In this document: in pieces, positions 1 through 11,000 of the stretch
Position numbering within the stretch: position 1 is the stretch's first letter
Layout of the letters: each line of letters begins with the position of its first letter
NCBI GenBank assembly: GCA_010909725.1
Contig: JAACMV010000014.1
Span: forward strand, 372,001 to 436,000
Direction: 5' to 3'
From: Picochlorum sp. 'celeri'
Lineage: Eukaryota > Chlorophyta > Trebouxiophyceae
Length of the DNA stretch: 64,000 nt
Made by a program: the position numbers and the translations under genes
Notes under the pieces: model-generated
Seen by the model: only the letters and a program-made list of their open reading frames with translations
What the model was told of the DNA's origin: nothing
Database searches by the model: none

Positions 1-439
1 AGTGGACAGCAATCTAGACGCAGCAGAACAAAAAGGGTATCAACTTATGGATGTCGTGTTGGTTCGAAAGAGTTATGAAGAGAAACGACAGCGACGACGC
101 GCGAAAGGAGTTTCAAGAGCATGGAAACTCAAACGATTGGATATGGAGGTTGATGAAGAGGAAGATGCAAAGGCTGGAGGTAGAAGAAGGAATGGGGAGG
201 TGTCTGCAGCAGAACAAGAAGCAGCCGACATGGAACGATTCCTTGAAGAGCTTGAGGAAGACGCTGATTTGCGTTCTCGTATTGCCATCTATAAGGATTC
301 GCAAGCCGCAGCAGCAGCTAGAAATGCCATGGAACATGACATGCAAGACAGTGATGAGGATGACGACGTTCCAGAGATTCCATTAGAAGAGCTTTTGGAT
401 GATTTGGCAGCAATGCAGCTTGACGGAGAGAACGCATGA
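1..439 (+). CDS. NMD3: 60S ribosomal export protein NMD3, C-terminal part (5' end outside window)
   Basis: The reading frame is open from base 2 to the stop at 437-439, giving the last 145 residues of a longer protein. The segment begins with a GYQLMDVVLVRKSY stretch, then a basic RQRRRAKGVSRAWKLK block, an acidic FLEELEEDADLR segment, IAIYKDS and a final PEIPLEELLDDL. This order (basic linker, LEEDxxxR, YRDS, acidic leucine-rich tail) is the C-terminus of NMD3 as I know it from yeast and animals. NMD3 is the adaptor that carries the 60S subunit to the exportin CRM1, and the acidic leucine-rich tail fits the nuclear export signal region. The zinc-binding N-terminus would lie upstream of the window. 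Confidence 0.85.
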   Translation, partial: VDSNLDAAEQKGYQLMDVVLVRKSYEEKRQRRRAKGVSRAWKLKRLDMEVDEEEDAKAGGRRRNGEVSAAEQEAADMERFLEELEEDADLRSRIAIYKDSQAAAAARNAMEHDMQDSDEDDDVPEIPLEELLDDLAAMQLDGENA

Positions 440-636
440 AGGTTGATTATAGATTGATTCATTGTACTCATGTAACCATAGAGTGTCGACATGAGATCCG
501 AATTGCCTCATCATTCTCCCAGTAGTCTGTGACATGCCAGCACTCATCACATGAGACAACGTGATGCATTGTATTTATGCATGCATTCTCCAATCGCCGG
601 TGCATTATAATGTGAATAGGATATATAGAGTATAAA

Positions 637-2073
637 ATGAACGCCAATTGGTGCAGAAGAGCCAGTTCAGGGCCTTTGACATGCCGTCCCATTTCCAGTT
701 CGGCGGTCAGCAGGATCCGTGTGAGGGACGGCAATGTGCGCCATAGCTTTAGGAAATATGATATAATCAATAAAGAAATGCATAAAAATGGATCAGTAGT
801 CAAAAGAATCGGAAAAGAAGGCAGCATTGTAGGTGCCGCAGCCAGCGTATTCGCAGCAGGTGGGCGTTTTGCAGAGTGTTGGTGTTTTTGGAGACATCAT
901 ATCAGACGATCGTCATCCAGCCTATGAATCAACCATGGTACTGACACAATAATACGTTCCTATTGCAGATGTAGCCAAAGAAGAGGACGGAGGCATGGTT
1001 GAGAATATCAAGCTTGGTCTCTTGTTTGCTTCCTGGTACCTGGCCAACATTTACTTCAACATGTATGTATCGTCTGCACACTGTTCATATTCCATATCCT
1101 CATCTCACACAACTATCGATGATGTTGCAGTTTCAATAAGCAGCTGTTGAAAGTTTTCCCATACCCTGTGACCTGTACAGCCATCCATTTCATGGTTGGG
1201 AGTATCCTTGCCCTGACAATGTGGCTTTTGCGCATTCATCAGCGTCCAAAGCTTGAATCAGGGACCCTGAAATCTATCAGCCCATTAGCAGGAATCCATG
1301 TCCTGGGCAATGTATTGACAAATGTGTCATTGAAAGCAGTGGCAGTCTCTTTCACCCACACCATCAAGGCCCTCGAGCCATTTTTTAGTGTCATCATGTC
1401 CTTCATCTTTTTAGGATCCATCCCGACAATCCCTGTAGCTGCGTCACTTGTGCCAATTGTTGCTGGTGTTGCATTGGCATCCATCTCTGAACTCTCCTTC
1501 AACTGGACTGGATTTTTAGCTGCTCTAGGATCAAATGTCACATTTCAGTCGAGAAATGTTTTATCCAAAAAGTTCATGCTCAAGGGTACGTGATATTATT
1601 GTGAGGAAGAAGATTTCTATACGCAACAACAAGGTACTTGGTCTAACACACACATGTTCATGTACATGCTTGGTGCAGGAAAAGATGGCTTGGATAACAT
1701 CAACCTCTTCAATATTCTGACAATTATGTCATTCCTTATTTTGGCTCCAATAGCAATTTTAGTGGAAGGAGTCCAAGTGACCCCAGCCGTCATTCAGTCA
1801 CTCCCAGAAGGAATGCTCATCAAGGCCATCATTGCGAGTGTTTCCTTCCATTCATACCAGCAAATATCGTATCTGGTACTTCAGAGAGTATCCCCAGTCA
1901 CTCATTCAATAGGAAATTGCATCAAGCGAGTCGTCGTCATTGTTGCTTCTGTCATTGCATTCAACGTTCCAGTGAGCAGACAAAATGCCTTGGGAACAGC
2001 CCTGGCATTGTTTGGTGTCTTCCTGTATAGCCAAGCGAAAAGGGCTCAGAACGCCAAGGAAAAGGCAACATGA
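637..2073 (+). CDS. PPT: Plastid phosphoenolpyruvate/phosphate translocator
   Basis: Membrane antiporter of the triose-phosphate translocator family, expected in the plastid inner envelope, exchanging phosphoenolpyruvate for phosphate. Exons: 637-859 (tentative end; 832 is the alternative), 969-1062, 1131-1585, 1679-2073, about 388 residues. The last three junctions keep frame precisely (donors GTATGT and GTACGT, CAG acceptors). The matching segments are [67 protein letters not shown] and a final FLYSQAKR. These fit the PPT branch better than the triose-phosphate or glucose-6-phosphate branches. The first exon codes an Arg/Ser-rich, acid-poor leader suited to plastid import. Its 3' end is uncertain because the donor GTGGGC is weak and the intron is about 109 nt. 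Confidence 0.85.
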
Positions 2074-2436
2074 TCATAGATAGACCACATTTTGATACAT
2101 CGAGTACTACAATATAATGTAAAATCCGGGTACATGCAGTCGAGATCTTGCCAACAGATCTCTGTACCATCAAGAACATGCCATGCATGCATGCCATGAA
2201 TACCGCTTCAGTAGCGTTTTTACCAAACACATTACACTAAATTTATTCATAAACAAGACGAAAGCGTCACATTTTGGTCATTCAGAGACAGATAGGTCGG
2301 GCTCCGCAGCCGGTTGACTGAGTTTTGCAGTTCAGTTCACGACGCAGAAAGCTTTCATTCGACAACGAAATCGGATTCATCTGAATATATTACGAGTAGT
2401 TTTGGAGGTTATCAGAGGAGCATTGTACTGGTCGAA
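2074..2436. other. Intergenic region
   Basis: Noncoding gap of 363 nt between PPT and the next + strand gene. It holds overlapping GCATGC palindromes near 2170-2200 (CATGCCATGCATGCATGCC). The open frame continues upstream from 2437 without an ATG. I see no RNA gene. Confidence 0.5.
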
Positions 2437-3393
2437 ATGCCGCTGTTGAACAACAACATTTTTGCGGCACTGAAAAGGACGAAGAAGGAGCCAGCGAAGG
2501 AGGTGGCTGAGGAATCAGAAAATGGTAATGGTATTACTATTGAAGAGCAGAATGAAAAGCACGATGAGATCGAAAAGGCAATTTTCGATTCATCCGCCGG
2601 CTTTGGGGACTGGGCCGAAGAGGCCGAAGGGGACTGGGGAGCCACTCCCGCACCCGCTGATATAGAAAATGACGATGGATGGACGACGCAGACATCAAAA
2701 GCGAGCACAAAGAGTAAAAAGAGAGGAGGAAATAGGAAGAATAGGAACAAGAAGAAGCCAGAGGCTCTGGTGAGTCAGCAGGAGGAGGAGGAGGCTGAGG
2801 ATGTTGCTGTGCCACCTGATATGGAAGAAATCATGGCGGAGATAGATGTGGAAGCTGAGCTTGGCATTGAGTTAGCAAGGACTGACGATGAGGAAGATAG
2901 CAGCGAGGAAGAAGAAGAGGAGGAGGAGGAGACTGTTCCACCCCCTGCAACGGTGACACAGCAGCAGGAACCAAAGCAGCAAAACTTATCCAAGAAGGAG
3001 ATGCAGGAACTTAAAAAGAAGGAATTGGAGGATTTGGATGCCATGTTAGCAGAACTGGGAGTTGATACTCAGCAGCAACAGCCAACGCAGAGCAGCACCA
3101 CATCTGCAAAGGCAGCAAAGCGCAAGGCAAAGAAGGAACGCAAGGCTGCATCTCAGGCAGGCAGCAATTCCGAGAATGATCAGAATACAGAGCAGAATAC
3201 TTCCGGAAACGCTCCTTCAGGCCCCGCCATCGATCCAGATGCCGTCAAAGCTGCCAAGGCAGCTGTGAAGAAGAAGGCAGGAGCTAAAAAACCAGCATCT
3301 GCAGCCCAAGCTGCTGCCAAGGCAGCAGCAGCAGCAGCTAAAAAGAAAAAGGGCAAGGATGCATCAAAATTTAATGAATTCCCCACGAGATGA
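2437..3393 (+). CDS. Acidic/lysine-rich low-complexity protein, function unknown
   Basis: Single-exon ORF of 318 residues from the first in-frame ATG (MPLLNNNIFAAL). The frame is open further upstream, to about 2314, but has no earlier ATG. The protein has a short tryptophan-containing acidic segment (GFGDWAEEAEGDWG) and a Lys/Arg/Asn-rich patch. A long acidic run of about 16 Glu/Asp/Ser residues follows, then a predicted coiled coil LSKKEMQELKKKELEDLDAM ending LAELGV. The C-terminus is an alanine/lysine tail rich in KAAK repeats. The composition suggests a nuclear, nucleolar or ribosome-associated protein, but I do not recognise the family. It converges on cytochrome b5, with 76 nt between stop codons. 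Confidence 0.7.
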   Translation: MPLLNNNIFAALKRTKKEPAKEVAEESENGNGITIEEQNEKHDEIEKAIFDSSAGFGDWAEEAEGDWGATPAPADIENDDGWTTQTSKASTKSKKRGGNRKNRNKKKPEALVSQQEEEEAEDVAVPPDMEEIMAEIDVEAELGIELARTDDEEDSSEEEEEEEEETVPPPATVTQQQEPKQQNLSKKEMQELKKKELEDLDAMLAELGVDTQQQQPTQSSTTSAKAAKRKAKKERKAASQAGSNSENDQNTEQNTSGNAPSGPAIDPDAVKAAKAAVKKKAGAKKPASAAQAAAKAAAAAAKKKKGKDASKFNEFPTR

Positions 3394-3469
3394 GTCGATA
3401 TAGTATCTATTATTTTCCTCTAATACCATTCCACCGCACGTACAAATCATAATAATACGTTTTTTACAC

Positions 3470-3874
3470 TCAGTTGTTATTCTTCAAGTAGTACAATACG
3501 ACTGCAATCAACACAATGAGCAAAGGAAGCAATGCCCTGAAAAGCCCTCCTCCCTGTTCCGCGTCTGCATGGCTCTGTTTCTGAGATGCCTTTGCTGCAC
3601 CAGTAGTTGCGTGCGCATCACCACCTTCAAACTCACCAATGTAATAATCGTTCAACATTTCCTGCGCTGTCGTACTATGCCCAATCTCCTCAAAGTCCTC
3701 AGTACCATCCTTTCCAGACGCAGCCACCACAATATCATATCCACCAGGGTGTTCATCCAAGAATCGAGTCACATCATAGACCTTGCCATGAATAATCAAC
3801 CAGCAATCCTTCTCTGAGCGATGCTTTGAACACTCTTCCAAAGAGTACACCTTCTTCTTCTCTGTCTCTGCCAT
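3470..3874 (-). CDS. CYB5: Cytochrome b5, tail-anchored
   Basis: Small haem electron carrier of 134 residues, probably on the ER membrane, supplying electrons to desaturases and other oxidases. The b5 domain spans about residues 8-85. The first axial ligand is in FLDEHPGGYDIV (the HPGG signature) and the second is the His of EEIGHSTTAQEML. A polar linker leads to a single C-terminal hydrophobic segment (LLPLLIVLIAVVLYYL) followed by a short lysine/asparagine tail, the usual tail-anchor layout. No intron. The ATG at 3874 directly precedes the domain, so the start is well supported. Confidence 0.95.
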   Translation of the reverse strand: MAETEKKKVYSLEECSKHRSEKDCWLIIHGKVYDVTRFLDEHPGGYDIVVAASGKDGTEDFEEIGHSTTAQEMLNDYYIGEFEGGDAHATTGAAKASQKQSHADAEQGGGLFRALLPLLIVLIAVVLYYLKNNN

Positions 3875-4253
3875 GATGGATTGAGTGAATCAATGATTCA
3901 ATAAATGAATACAAGTGTTAATAAATGAATGAAATCCAGATTCTGTCAATCCTCCACGTGACTGTCAGTGAGGTCACGTCGATCTTTTCTGTCAGCGTTC
4001 CTGACTGTTTCTGAGAAGCAGAAGACGTATTCTTCGGCTTTTTGTGGAAATAATGAAAATATAAATTACAATGTGTCAATTAATTCGACCAAGAGCGTTC
4101 ATTACCAGACATCGGGATGGGGCGGGAACATGCTCTCCCTTGCTGTTGTGTGTCTGTGTGGCCAATCATTGTGAAGGAGGAGCCGGCTCATCCATGTGAA
4201 CACACCTTTTTTTTCTTTCAATGCATCCCTATCTACAGACATATGCGCATGCA
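3875..4253. other. Intergenic region
   Basis: Gap of 379 nt upstream of cytochrome b5 and downstream of the ankyrin gene, both on the - strand. It is AT-rich with a pyrimidine run at 4206-4220. I see no convincing ORF, RNA gene or long repeat. Confidence 0.4.
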
Positions 4254-5624
4254 CTACGCTTGTGTCTTGATACGTTTGTTGCTCAATGAAGCATTGTTCT
4301 CTTCCAAACCTTTGAAGTAGTCTACAAGCTTGGTCACCTTGTCCTTCAAGGCATAGTCCATGGCTGTGTTACCCTCTCCATCTCTCACATCAACACGGGC
4401 CTTGGCAGACTCGACCAAATACTTGACAACATCATATTTCCAATAGAAAGCAGCCTGTAACAATGCAGTGCGCCCATGGCTCTCTCTGGCTTCCACATCA
4501 GCATGACATTCTTCCACCAAAAAGGCAACGATATCACGTTTACCATGCCCAGCAGCCATCAGGAGTGCATTAAATCCTTCACAATTCGTCGCATTCAAAT
4601 CAGCTTTACCCTTCTTCACTAGTACTTTGACGACATCAAGATGATTGTATGCAATCGCGAGTGCAAGCACGGTGTTCCCATCGAATTTGACATTCACATT
4701 AATCTTGCCCAAGCTCAGCAGGTACTCGACAATAGCAACATGACCATGCCTGCAGGCAATGGAGAGCGGACTGTCCGAATTGTATACGTCTCTACACCTC
4801 ACACTAGCACCCGCTCTTTTCACCAAATACGTGACAATGTTGAGTCGTCCAAACCGGCATGCCAACATCAGTGGCGTCCAGTAATCACCATCCTTGACCT
4901 GTGCTACATTTATACCCTCCTTCTCCCCTTCTCTGAAGATGGGAGCCACCAAATGCGCATGTCCAAATTCACACGCATAATGCAGCAAGCATCGATCGTC
5001 TTGGTCCTGATACGACATGGGAATACCCGTCTTGTTCATCATCCTTGCCAGAATAGGATACACTGCCCCAACCTGGCATGCATATATTTGAGTCAGCTCA
5101 GGACATGAGAAAGCCTGCTCGAGATCTTCAGCGGTACATTTGCCTTTATTGAACACAGCCAAGGCCTGCGACCCATTCTTTATCGTCTCGTACACATGAG
5201 AAGGGATGTATCTCAATGCACGGTACTCTGCCATCTTTTCAAACTCCTCCTTGCTCAACTCCTCATCATAATCGATGCACATCTCATCCAACTCCATTTG
5301 CCAATCCTCAGTATCTAGATTGACATACATCTTTCTGTGATAGCGGAAATCCACAGCCTTGTCCTTCTGAAGATGCACTCCACACCTCACAGCAAGGTAC
5401 CGTCTGGCAATATGCTCCTTGAGTTCTTCCTGGGGCAGCATCCTAAGAGCATATAGACTCAACAATCCTCTCATATGATATATATTGTATGGATTGTAAT
5501 AATGCGAGACGATTTTCTGACGAATAGTGGGGTTTCCAAGCACCTGTGCTGCCAGACTGGTTGGGTTTGGAACTGCCTTTGTTGTTGTTGGGGTTGTATC
5601 AGATTCATTCCCACTCGCACCCAT
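4254..5624 (-). CDS. Ankyrin-repeat protein
   Basis: Intronless ORF of 456 residues starting MGASGNESDTTP. The first half (about residues 25-210) is helical and of no family I recognise. It contains YHMRGLLSLYALRMLPQEEL and an acidic stretch (DLDTEDW-like to MCIDYDEELSKEEF). The second half (about 210-440) is a run of six or seven ankyrin repeats, with typical cores such as LLHYACEFGHAHLV, TPLMLACRFGRLNIV, SPLSIACRHGHVAIVEYLL and GRTALLQAAFYWKYDVVKYL. Ankyrin repeats bind other proteins, so this is probably an adaptor, partner unknown. The short polar tail ends SNKRIKTQA. It shares a 750 nt divergent upstream region with the secreted FG-GAP gene. Confidence 0.85.
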   Translation of the reverse strand: MGASGNESDTTPTTTKAVPNPTSLAAQVLGNPTIRQKIVSHYYNPYNIYHMRGLLSLYALRMLPQEELKEHIARRYLAVRCGVHLQKDKAVDFRYHRKMYVNLDTEDWQMELDEMCIDYDEELSKEEFEKMAEYRALRYIPSHVYETIKNGSQALAVFNKGKCTAEDLEQAFSCPELTQIYACQVGAVYPILARMMNKTGIPMSYQDQDDRCLLHYACEFGHAHLVAPIFREGEKEGINVAQVKDGDYWTPLMLACRFGRLNIVTYLVKRAGASVRCRDVYNSDSPLSIACRHGHVAIVEYLLSLGKINVNVKFDGNTVLALAIAYNHLDVVKVLVKKGKADLNATNCEGFNALLMAAGHGKRDIVAFLVEECHADVEARESHGRTALLQAAFYWKYDVVKYLVESAKARVDVRDGEGNTAMDYALKDKVTKLVDYFKGLEENNASLSNKRIKTQA

Positions 5625-5897
5625 GGTTTTTTTAAAATTATATATATTTCTTTTTTTTCCTTTTCGTGTGTGTGTATTTGAGATGGTAAAGGGCTGTCAG
5701 AATACAAGAACCGTTTTTTGTAATTGTTGCGCAAAATTTGAAATTTCAAACCTCTTCAAGGTGGAATATATTTTAAATATGAATGGTCCAATTGGTCCTA
5801 TTTTTAGTTTAATTTTTAATGATAGTGAGGTTACTTCATGGCGATGAATATCTGCCATCCTCAACTTTACTTGTCAGGATCTTGGCCTGGTGGCTCA

Positions 5898-5911
5898 CAG
5901 CCAGCTGGCTG
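5898..5911. repeat. Perfect 14 bp palindrome
   Basis: CAGCCAGCTGGCTG, each half the exact reverse complement of the other, centred on a CAGCTG E-box. It shares its last base with the next palindrome. Confidence 0.85.
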
Positions 5912-5934
5912 ATTGGTATCTGCAGATACCAATC
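5911..5934. repeat. Perfect 24 bp palindrome
   Basis: Two 12 bp arms (GATTGGTATCTG and its reverse complement) meet with no spacer at a CTGCAG centre. The left arm includes an ATTGG (inverted CCAAT) box, which the right arm repeats on the other strand. Confidence 0.9.
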
Positions 5935-5936
5935 TC

Positions 5937-5954
5937 CACCATATGCATATGGTG
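5937..5954. repeat. Perfect 18 bp palindrome
   Basis: CACCATATGCATATGGTG, two bases after the 24 bp palindrome. The centre is ATGCAT, with CATATG on each side. Confidence 0.9.
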
Positions 5955-6088
5955 ATCGTTTAAAGAGCAGCATTGGAGATTTACTCTCCTTTTAGGTGTT
6001 CAGAATGAGAATGTAAATATGCTGCGACGACAATGTTCAGAGCACTGTTTGTGAGCATGTACCCTGGGCAGCCAGCTTCCTAGGCCCA

Positions 6089-6104
6089 GGAGCCTGCAGG
6101 CTCC
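6089..6104. repeat. Perfect 16 bp palindrome
   Basis: GGAGCCTGCAGGCTCC, nested inside a wider inverted repeat CCAGCT/AGCTGG (6072-6077 and 6105-6110). Confidence 0.88.
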
Positions 6105-6377
6105 AGCTGGAGGAGAAGCTTGAGCTCGCCACGTGTGACAGGGCGTGATTCGTCTGATCTGTTTCATCCCTGGCAGCGCGTGTGTTGTCTGGCTGTATAA
6201 TCCATGCGAATATATACAATATTAGAAGTATTCATGCCGTGCGATCGTAAATGATACGTCTGTGTGTCTAGCCGTCGTACCGCTGGCGTGAGCAAGGAGA
6301 ACGTGACAGTTGGTGTTCTCGTTGTTGTTGTTGTGTACACTGAATCACATTGCCGAGCCAATACAATACATGCAGTC

Positions 6378-7837
6378 ATGTTTGAAAGAAAGAACCAATC
6401 TTTCAAGGTTGTACGAGTGATGCTTCTTGTCTGCGTGGTGCTCGGGAGAGTGGCAGACTGTTTGCAGGTGCGCAAGGGGAAGCATTATGGAGCACACCTT
6501 GGTCTGGGCGTGGGATCTTCAAAACCATCTCGACGGCCGTATTTTGAATTCTTTGCAACCGAGTGCTCATTTCCTCAAGATGAAGAGCCGCATGAAAAAT
6601 GCTTTGGCAGTAAGCTCCATATATTCTACCATTTTAAGGACGAGTACACAAGGCACAGTAGGGTGACTTTTAAGCCAAAAAACTTTGTTGGGAGGAGGAA
6701 AGGTCCTCGCTTTTTCCGGCCCGTTATCAGCGCAGATCACGTGACCACTGAAAAGTATCTCACATTGACAACGTACAAGGATAAAAGGAATGGGTGGGAT
6801 CGCCTTGTGACGTGGTTTATTCGTCCCATTGATGAGAAGTGGACAAGACCCACCATCAAGAGGGTAGAGGCACCAGACAATGCATCATCATGGTATGGAC
6901 ACAGTCTTTCCATCTTTCCAGGTGACCCTGACAATGGAGGAGTACTTGTCGCGGATAGAGGCAGGGCATTTGTGCAGTATTATGACAACAAGCTGAACAA
7001 AGTCCCGAAATCAGATATTTTGCCACCATTGCCAGACAGTCCCCAGCTCCCTGCAGAGGCATTTGCAACATGTGTTACACAGCCTTTTGGATTTTCTCCG
7101 CTAATATCTCAGCCAGGAGACGGGGGGAAGGGGAATTTATTTACGATAGAAAAGAAGAGTGCATCAGAGCCTGGGTTTTATAGCGTCAAAGAGTTTCTCA
7201 AAGGGCCATGGTATGATGAAAGGTTTGGCACAAGAATGGTGGGCAGGTGGAGGTATGTTGTTTGCCATCGCATTCCTCTCTCATTTTCAGTGTGTTGCAT
7301 CATCATCATCATCATAAATATGAACTATTTGCATGTAGGAATCTCATCGTGAGTGGCTACAGATACAGTGGCAGGCCTATCTTATATGTGTATCGGCAGG
7401 TGGAGAATACGTCGTACGAGCCAGCTCGTTGGAGGTTTAAACACAAGATTGATACATTAGGAGAGAAAAATCTCAAAATGAAAATGCACGAGCCACCAAT
7501 ATTCGATGTATCCACGGATTATATAGTGATTGCAGGATACAGAGGAAGAAAGAATACAAAATCGTACAGGGAGTTTGTGGCCCTGTACAAACTTGTTCGG
7601 TACCCAAGTGGAGATGTCAGGTTTGAGTACCAAGGGAAAGTCAAAGATCCTCGCTATAAAGATAGTTTAAAAAATAACCTGTATACATTGACCTCCAATA
7701 AATTTGGGTTTTCGGTGGCTGTGAGCAACTCTGGGGATGTGTTTGTGGGGTCACCAAATGCATATTCAAGGGTCAAGAATGGCAAGGTTGAGTCCAAGGG
7801 CAGTGTTGATCTCTTCTTGGCCCAAGACTTTCGATGA
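6378..7837 (+). CDS. Secreted FG-GAP beta-propeller-like protein
   Basis: Exons 6378-7252 and 7339-7837 (donor GTATGT, acceptor TAG; the junction restores W-R-N) give 457 residues. The first ATG at 6378 opens a signal peptide: basic n-region, then VMLLVCVVLG and a small-residue end near ADC. The body holds at least three blocks resembling FG-GAP (integrin alpha-type) repeats: WYGHSLSIFPGDPDNGGVLV, FGTRMVGRWRNLIVSGYRYS and FGFSVAVSNSGDVFVGSPNA. These begin with Phe/Tyr-Gly and pass into a strand, as propeller blades do. It is likely an extracellular or cell-surface binding protein, ligand unknown. I see no catalytic motif. The intron contains a (CAT)n run. Confidence 0.72.
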
Positions 7838-8087
7838 GATTTAGTCACTTTTTCTATATTGTATGTAGATACAGACACCATCATCATGTAATCCTGGGAG
7901 GGACATGGCTTGGCATGCCAACCATTTGATATTAAAACTCAAGATTGTCTCTCACGTGCTTGAATCAGATGATGTGATGGTTGATGGATGCATGTTGTTA
8001 CAAATGCAATGCAGATGCAATCATAGTATATGTGTAAGAGATGACGAATGAGAGGACAACATTCACACATTTTGATCAAACATGGTA

Positions 8088-11000
8088 TCAAACCCTTCTT
8101 CTGGCTTCCTTGGCAGCAGCAACCATGTTTTTCAAGGATGGAATCACCTCGCTCCATCTCCTTGTCTTGAGTCCACAATCAGGATTAATATGAATGCGAT
8201 GGACGTCGCCTTGGACGATGCCCGCCTGTATGAACGACTCAATCTTGGCCAACATTGTCTCAACTGGAGGAACAATGGGAGAATGCACATCATAGACTCC
8301 AGGGCCGATGTCTCGCTTGTATCCATACGATGCAAGGTATTGCATCATTTCGTCGGAAGATCTTGAGTTCTCAATTGTGAGAACATCGGCTGCATAGCAT
8401 AAAAGAATGTAAGAATATAAGAAGTGACAAAATACAACATTGATGAATTGCTCGTACCATGCAAGGCATCAATGGACTCCAAAATGTCCTCAAATTCAGA
8501 GTAACACAAATGAGTCACAATCTGGACCTCGGGTCTGGCAACGCTGGTTGCCAATCTGAAGGCTTTTGTTGCCCAATCCAAGTACGCCGCCCATCTCTCC
8601 TTCTTTAAAGGAAGGCCTTCCCTGAGAGCAGGCTCGTCAACTTGACAAATGATGCACCCGTTGTTCTGAAGATCGTCCACTTCTTCTCTGATGGCAAAAC
8701 CAATTTGACGAGCTTGTTCAGATCTCGATATGTCTTTACGAGGGAAACTCCAATTCAAGATGGTTACTGGTCCAGTGAGCATACCTTTGACTGGCTTTTT
8801 TGTAAGTTTCTGAGCCAGTTGAAATTCGTGGACAGTCATGGAGCTTTTTCTGGAGACGTCTCCGTGGATGATTGGAGGTCTTACGTACCTTGATCCATAT
8901 GATTGGACCCATCTGCGATATATAGTTGTAAACAGTCATGACACCTTGCATGTGTCGACGGCAGGAATCCATGGTACCACATACCCGTGATTTGTGAAGG
9001 CAAAGCCATCCAATTTGAGGCCAAAGTATTCAACCTATAGTTCAGATAATATAATCCATCGATACTATGTTCCATACCATAAACACACGCTGACAAGGAA
9101 TACATACCATATCAGACCTCTCCGCCTCTCCATGCACAAGTACATCCAAATCAAGTGCCTCTTGAATACCAATGCAATATCCAATCTCGGCAGCAATAGC
9201 CTCTCTGTACTCTGTGTCAGAGATTTGCCCCTTCTTATACTGCAGCCTCACTTTTCGAATGGTCGAAGTCTGAGGAAAACTTCCGATTGTTGTCGTCGGG
9301 AAAGCTGGATACACATGTTGCTTTTTCCTTCTCTCCTCATAGCTCTCAGACCGTGTCACCAAGTGCTCTTCAAATACAGCCTCTTTCATGGTTCTTCTCC
9401 CCAGACAAGGTTCTGCGCAACTGTCAAATCCCTTCTTGAGGGCATTGGATAAAAAAGACAACTCCTCGAGCTTTTGGACAGCGAACGACAGCTTTTCTCG
9501 AAGGGTTGGGTCAAAATTGTCCTCAAGCATGACATCATATGGAACATGTTGCAATGAAGTTGATGTCTGCGGTCGAACAAACCCATGTGTTATGGTAGTA
9601 TTGGTTTATATAGATGGGTAAAATGTTGTTGGCCTCGTACCTGAACACAAATAGATTGGCTGTTTCCAAGCAAGCGCTTCAAAGACAGCAACACATTCAT
9701 TGCCTCATTGGTATCTTTCCAGACACTCCTTCCATCCACCACTCCAGCACCGAGTCTCTTTGACTGCAGTACATTAATACAGAATTATATATGACAGTAC
9801 ACACCTTGGCTGTGATAGGCACGAGAGATTTTACAGACCTGTGGAAATCCATGTGTGGCAATGAGGGTGAACATCTCATTGCCACTTGTAGCTCCAGGAA
9901 CACCACAAAAATCAAACCCAATGGCATGCACCGGGAGATTGATGACACACTGATACATTGCCTCGGAGACGTCATCATATGGAATAACCAAATGAATCGG
10001 CACTTTGTCAGTTGCAAGCGAATGGTATGTATCAGATGTCACTGCAATGGTGTCTTCAGAGTCAAAGATGGTGAGACAAGGTTCGTGAACCTGTGACACG
10101 CAGACAGAAGAAACCTCAATTTCTTGAAGACACACATTCAAAATAGTAGGATGAAGGGGTTATCGTATTTATGCACATTTTTTGACAGGCGTTGTGATGA
10201 TCCCCAACAGGTATCACACACAACTTTTTTTTTCAACATCAACAGGCTCATATAGGACAGTGTTCCAAGGGTATTGATAATTGTTTCGCTGTGATTTTCT
10301 CTTGCTGCTGACATGTCAAAAAAGCTCGTATACCAGTACCCTCAAGGATTTGAACCTTGATGATCTCCATTTCTGGAGTGCTTTACCAGTCAGCCAAGGG
10401 TTCTAGAGCAAACATGCCAACACGTGCTAAGAGTACGCACTCTGGTATGAACAATCTCATGTACCAGATAAATCACAGCGAGAAAAATCACACCAAGGAA
10501 TGACATCACAGATAGATGAACACAACAATGGCATACCTGAACTTCCGGCACCCCAAGCTCACCAAGCCTGCCCATAAGTTCCACATAATGCGGTATCAAC
10601 GCCTTGAGTAAGTTCAAGTTCAGAGAATCAAATGACCCTCTGCAGAGATACGCGAGAGTCAGAGGGCCAAGTATGAGAGGCACAGCCTTGTCCACCCCAA
10701 TCACCCTCTGCCCTTTCTTCACCTTTTCCAACAAAGGACCCCAATTCGCGTTGGGTGTCATGTCACCCTCGATATCAGGAGCAAGATGATGATAATTTGT
10801 ATCGAAATACTTGCTCATGTCCAATGCTGGGCACTCTGGAGTACCTCGAGCACAGGCAAAGTACTGTTCCAGACCTTGCAAGTGGCTGAATCGGTCAGGG
10901 ACCAGACCAAGGTACGTCACCGCAAAATCCAACACGTGATCATACAATGTCCCATCAAGGGCCACCAGATCCACTCCCATGTCCGCTTGTTCCTTCCAAG

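Larger units (their letters stand above)
5625..6377. promoter_or_regulatory. Divergent intergenic region with clustered perfect palindromes
   Basis: This 753 nt gap separates two genes that are read away from each other, so it must hold both promoters. Between 5898 and 6104 it carries four perfect palindromes (listed separately) and a 7 bp inverted repeat CCTGGGC/GCCCAGG (6063-6069 and 6084-6090). No ORF here looks genuine. A regulatory role is inference from position and symmetry. Confidence 0.5.
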
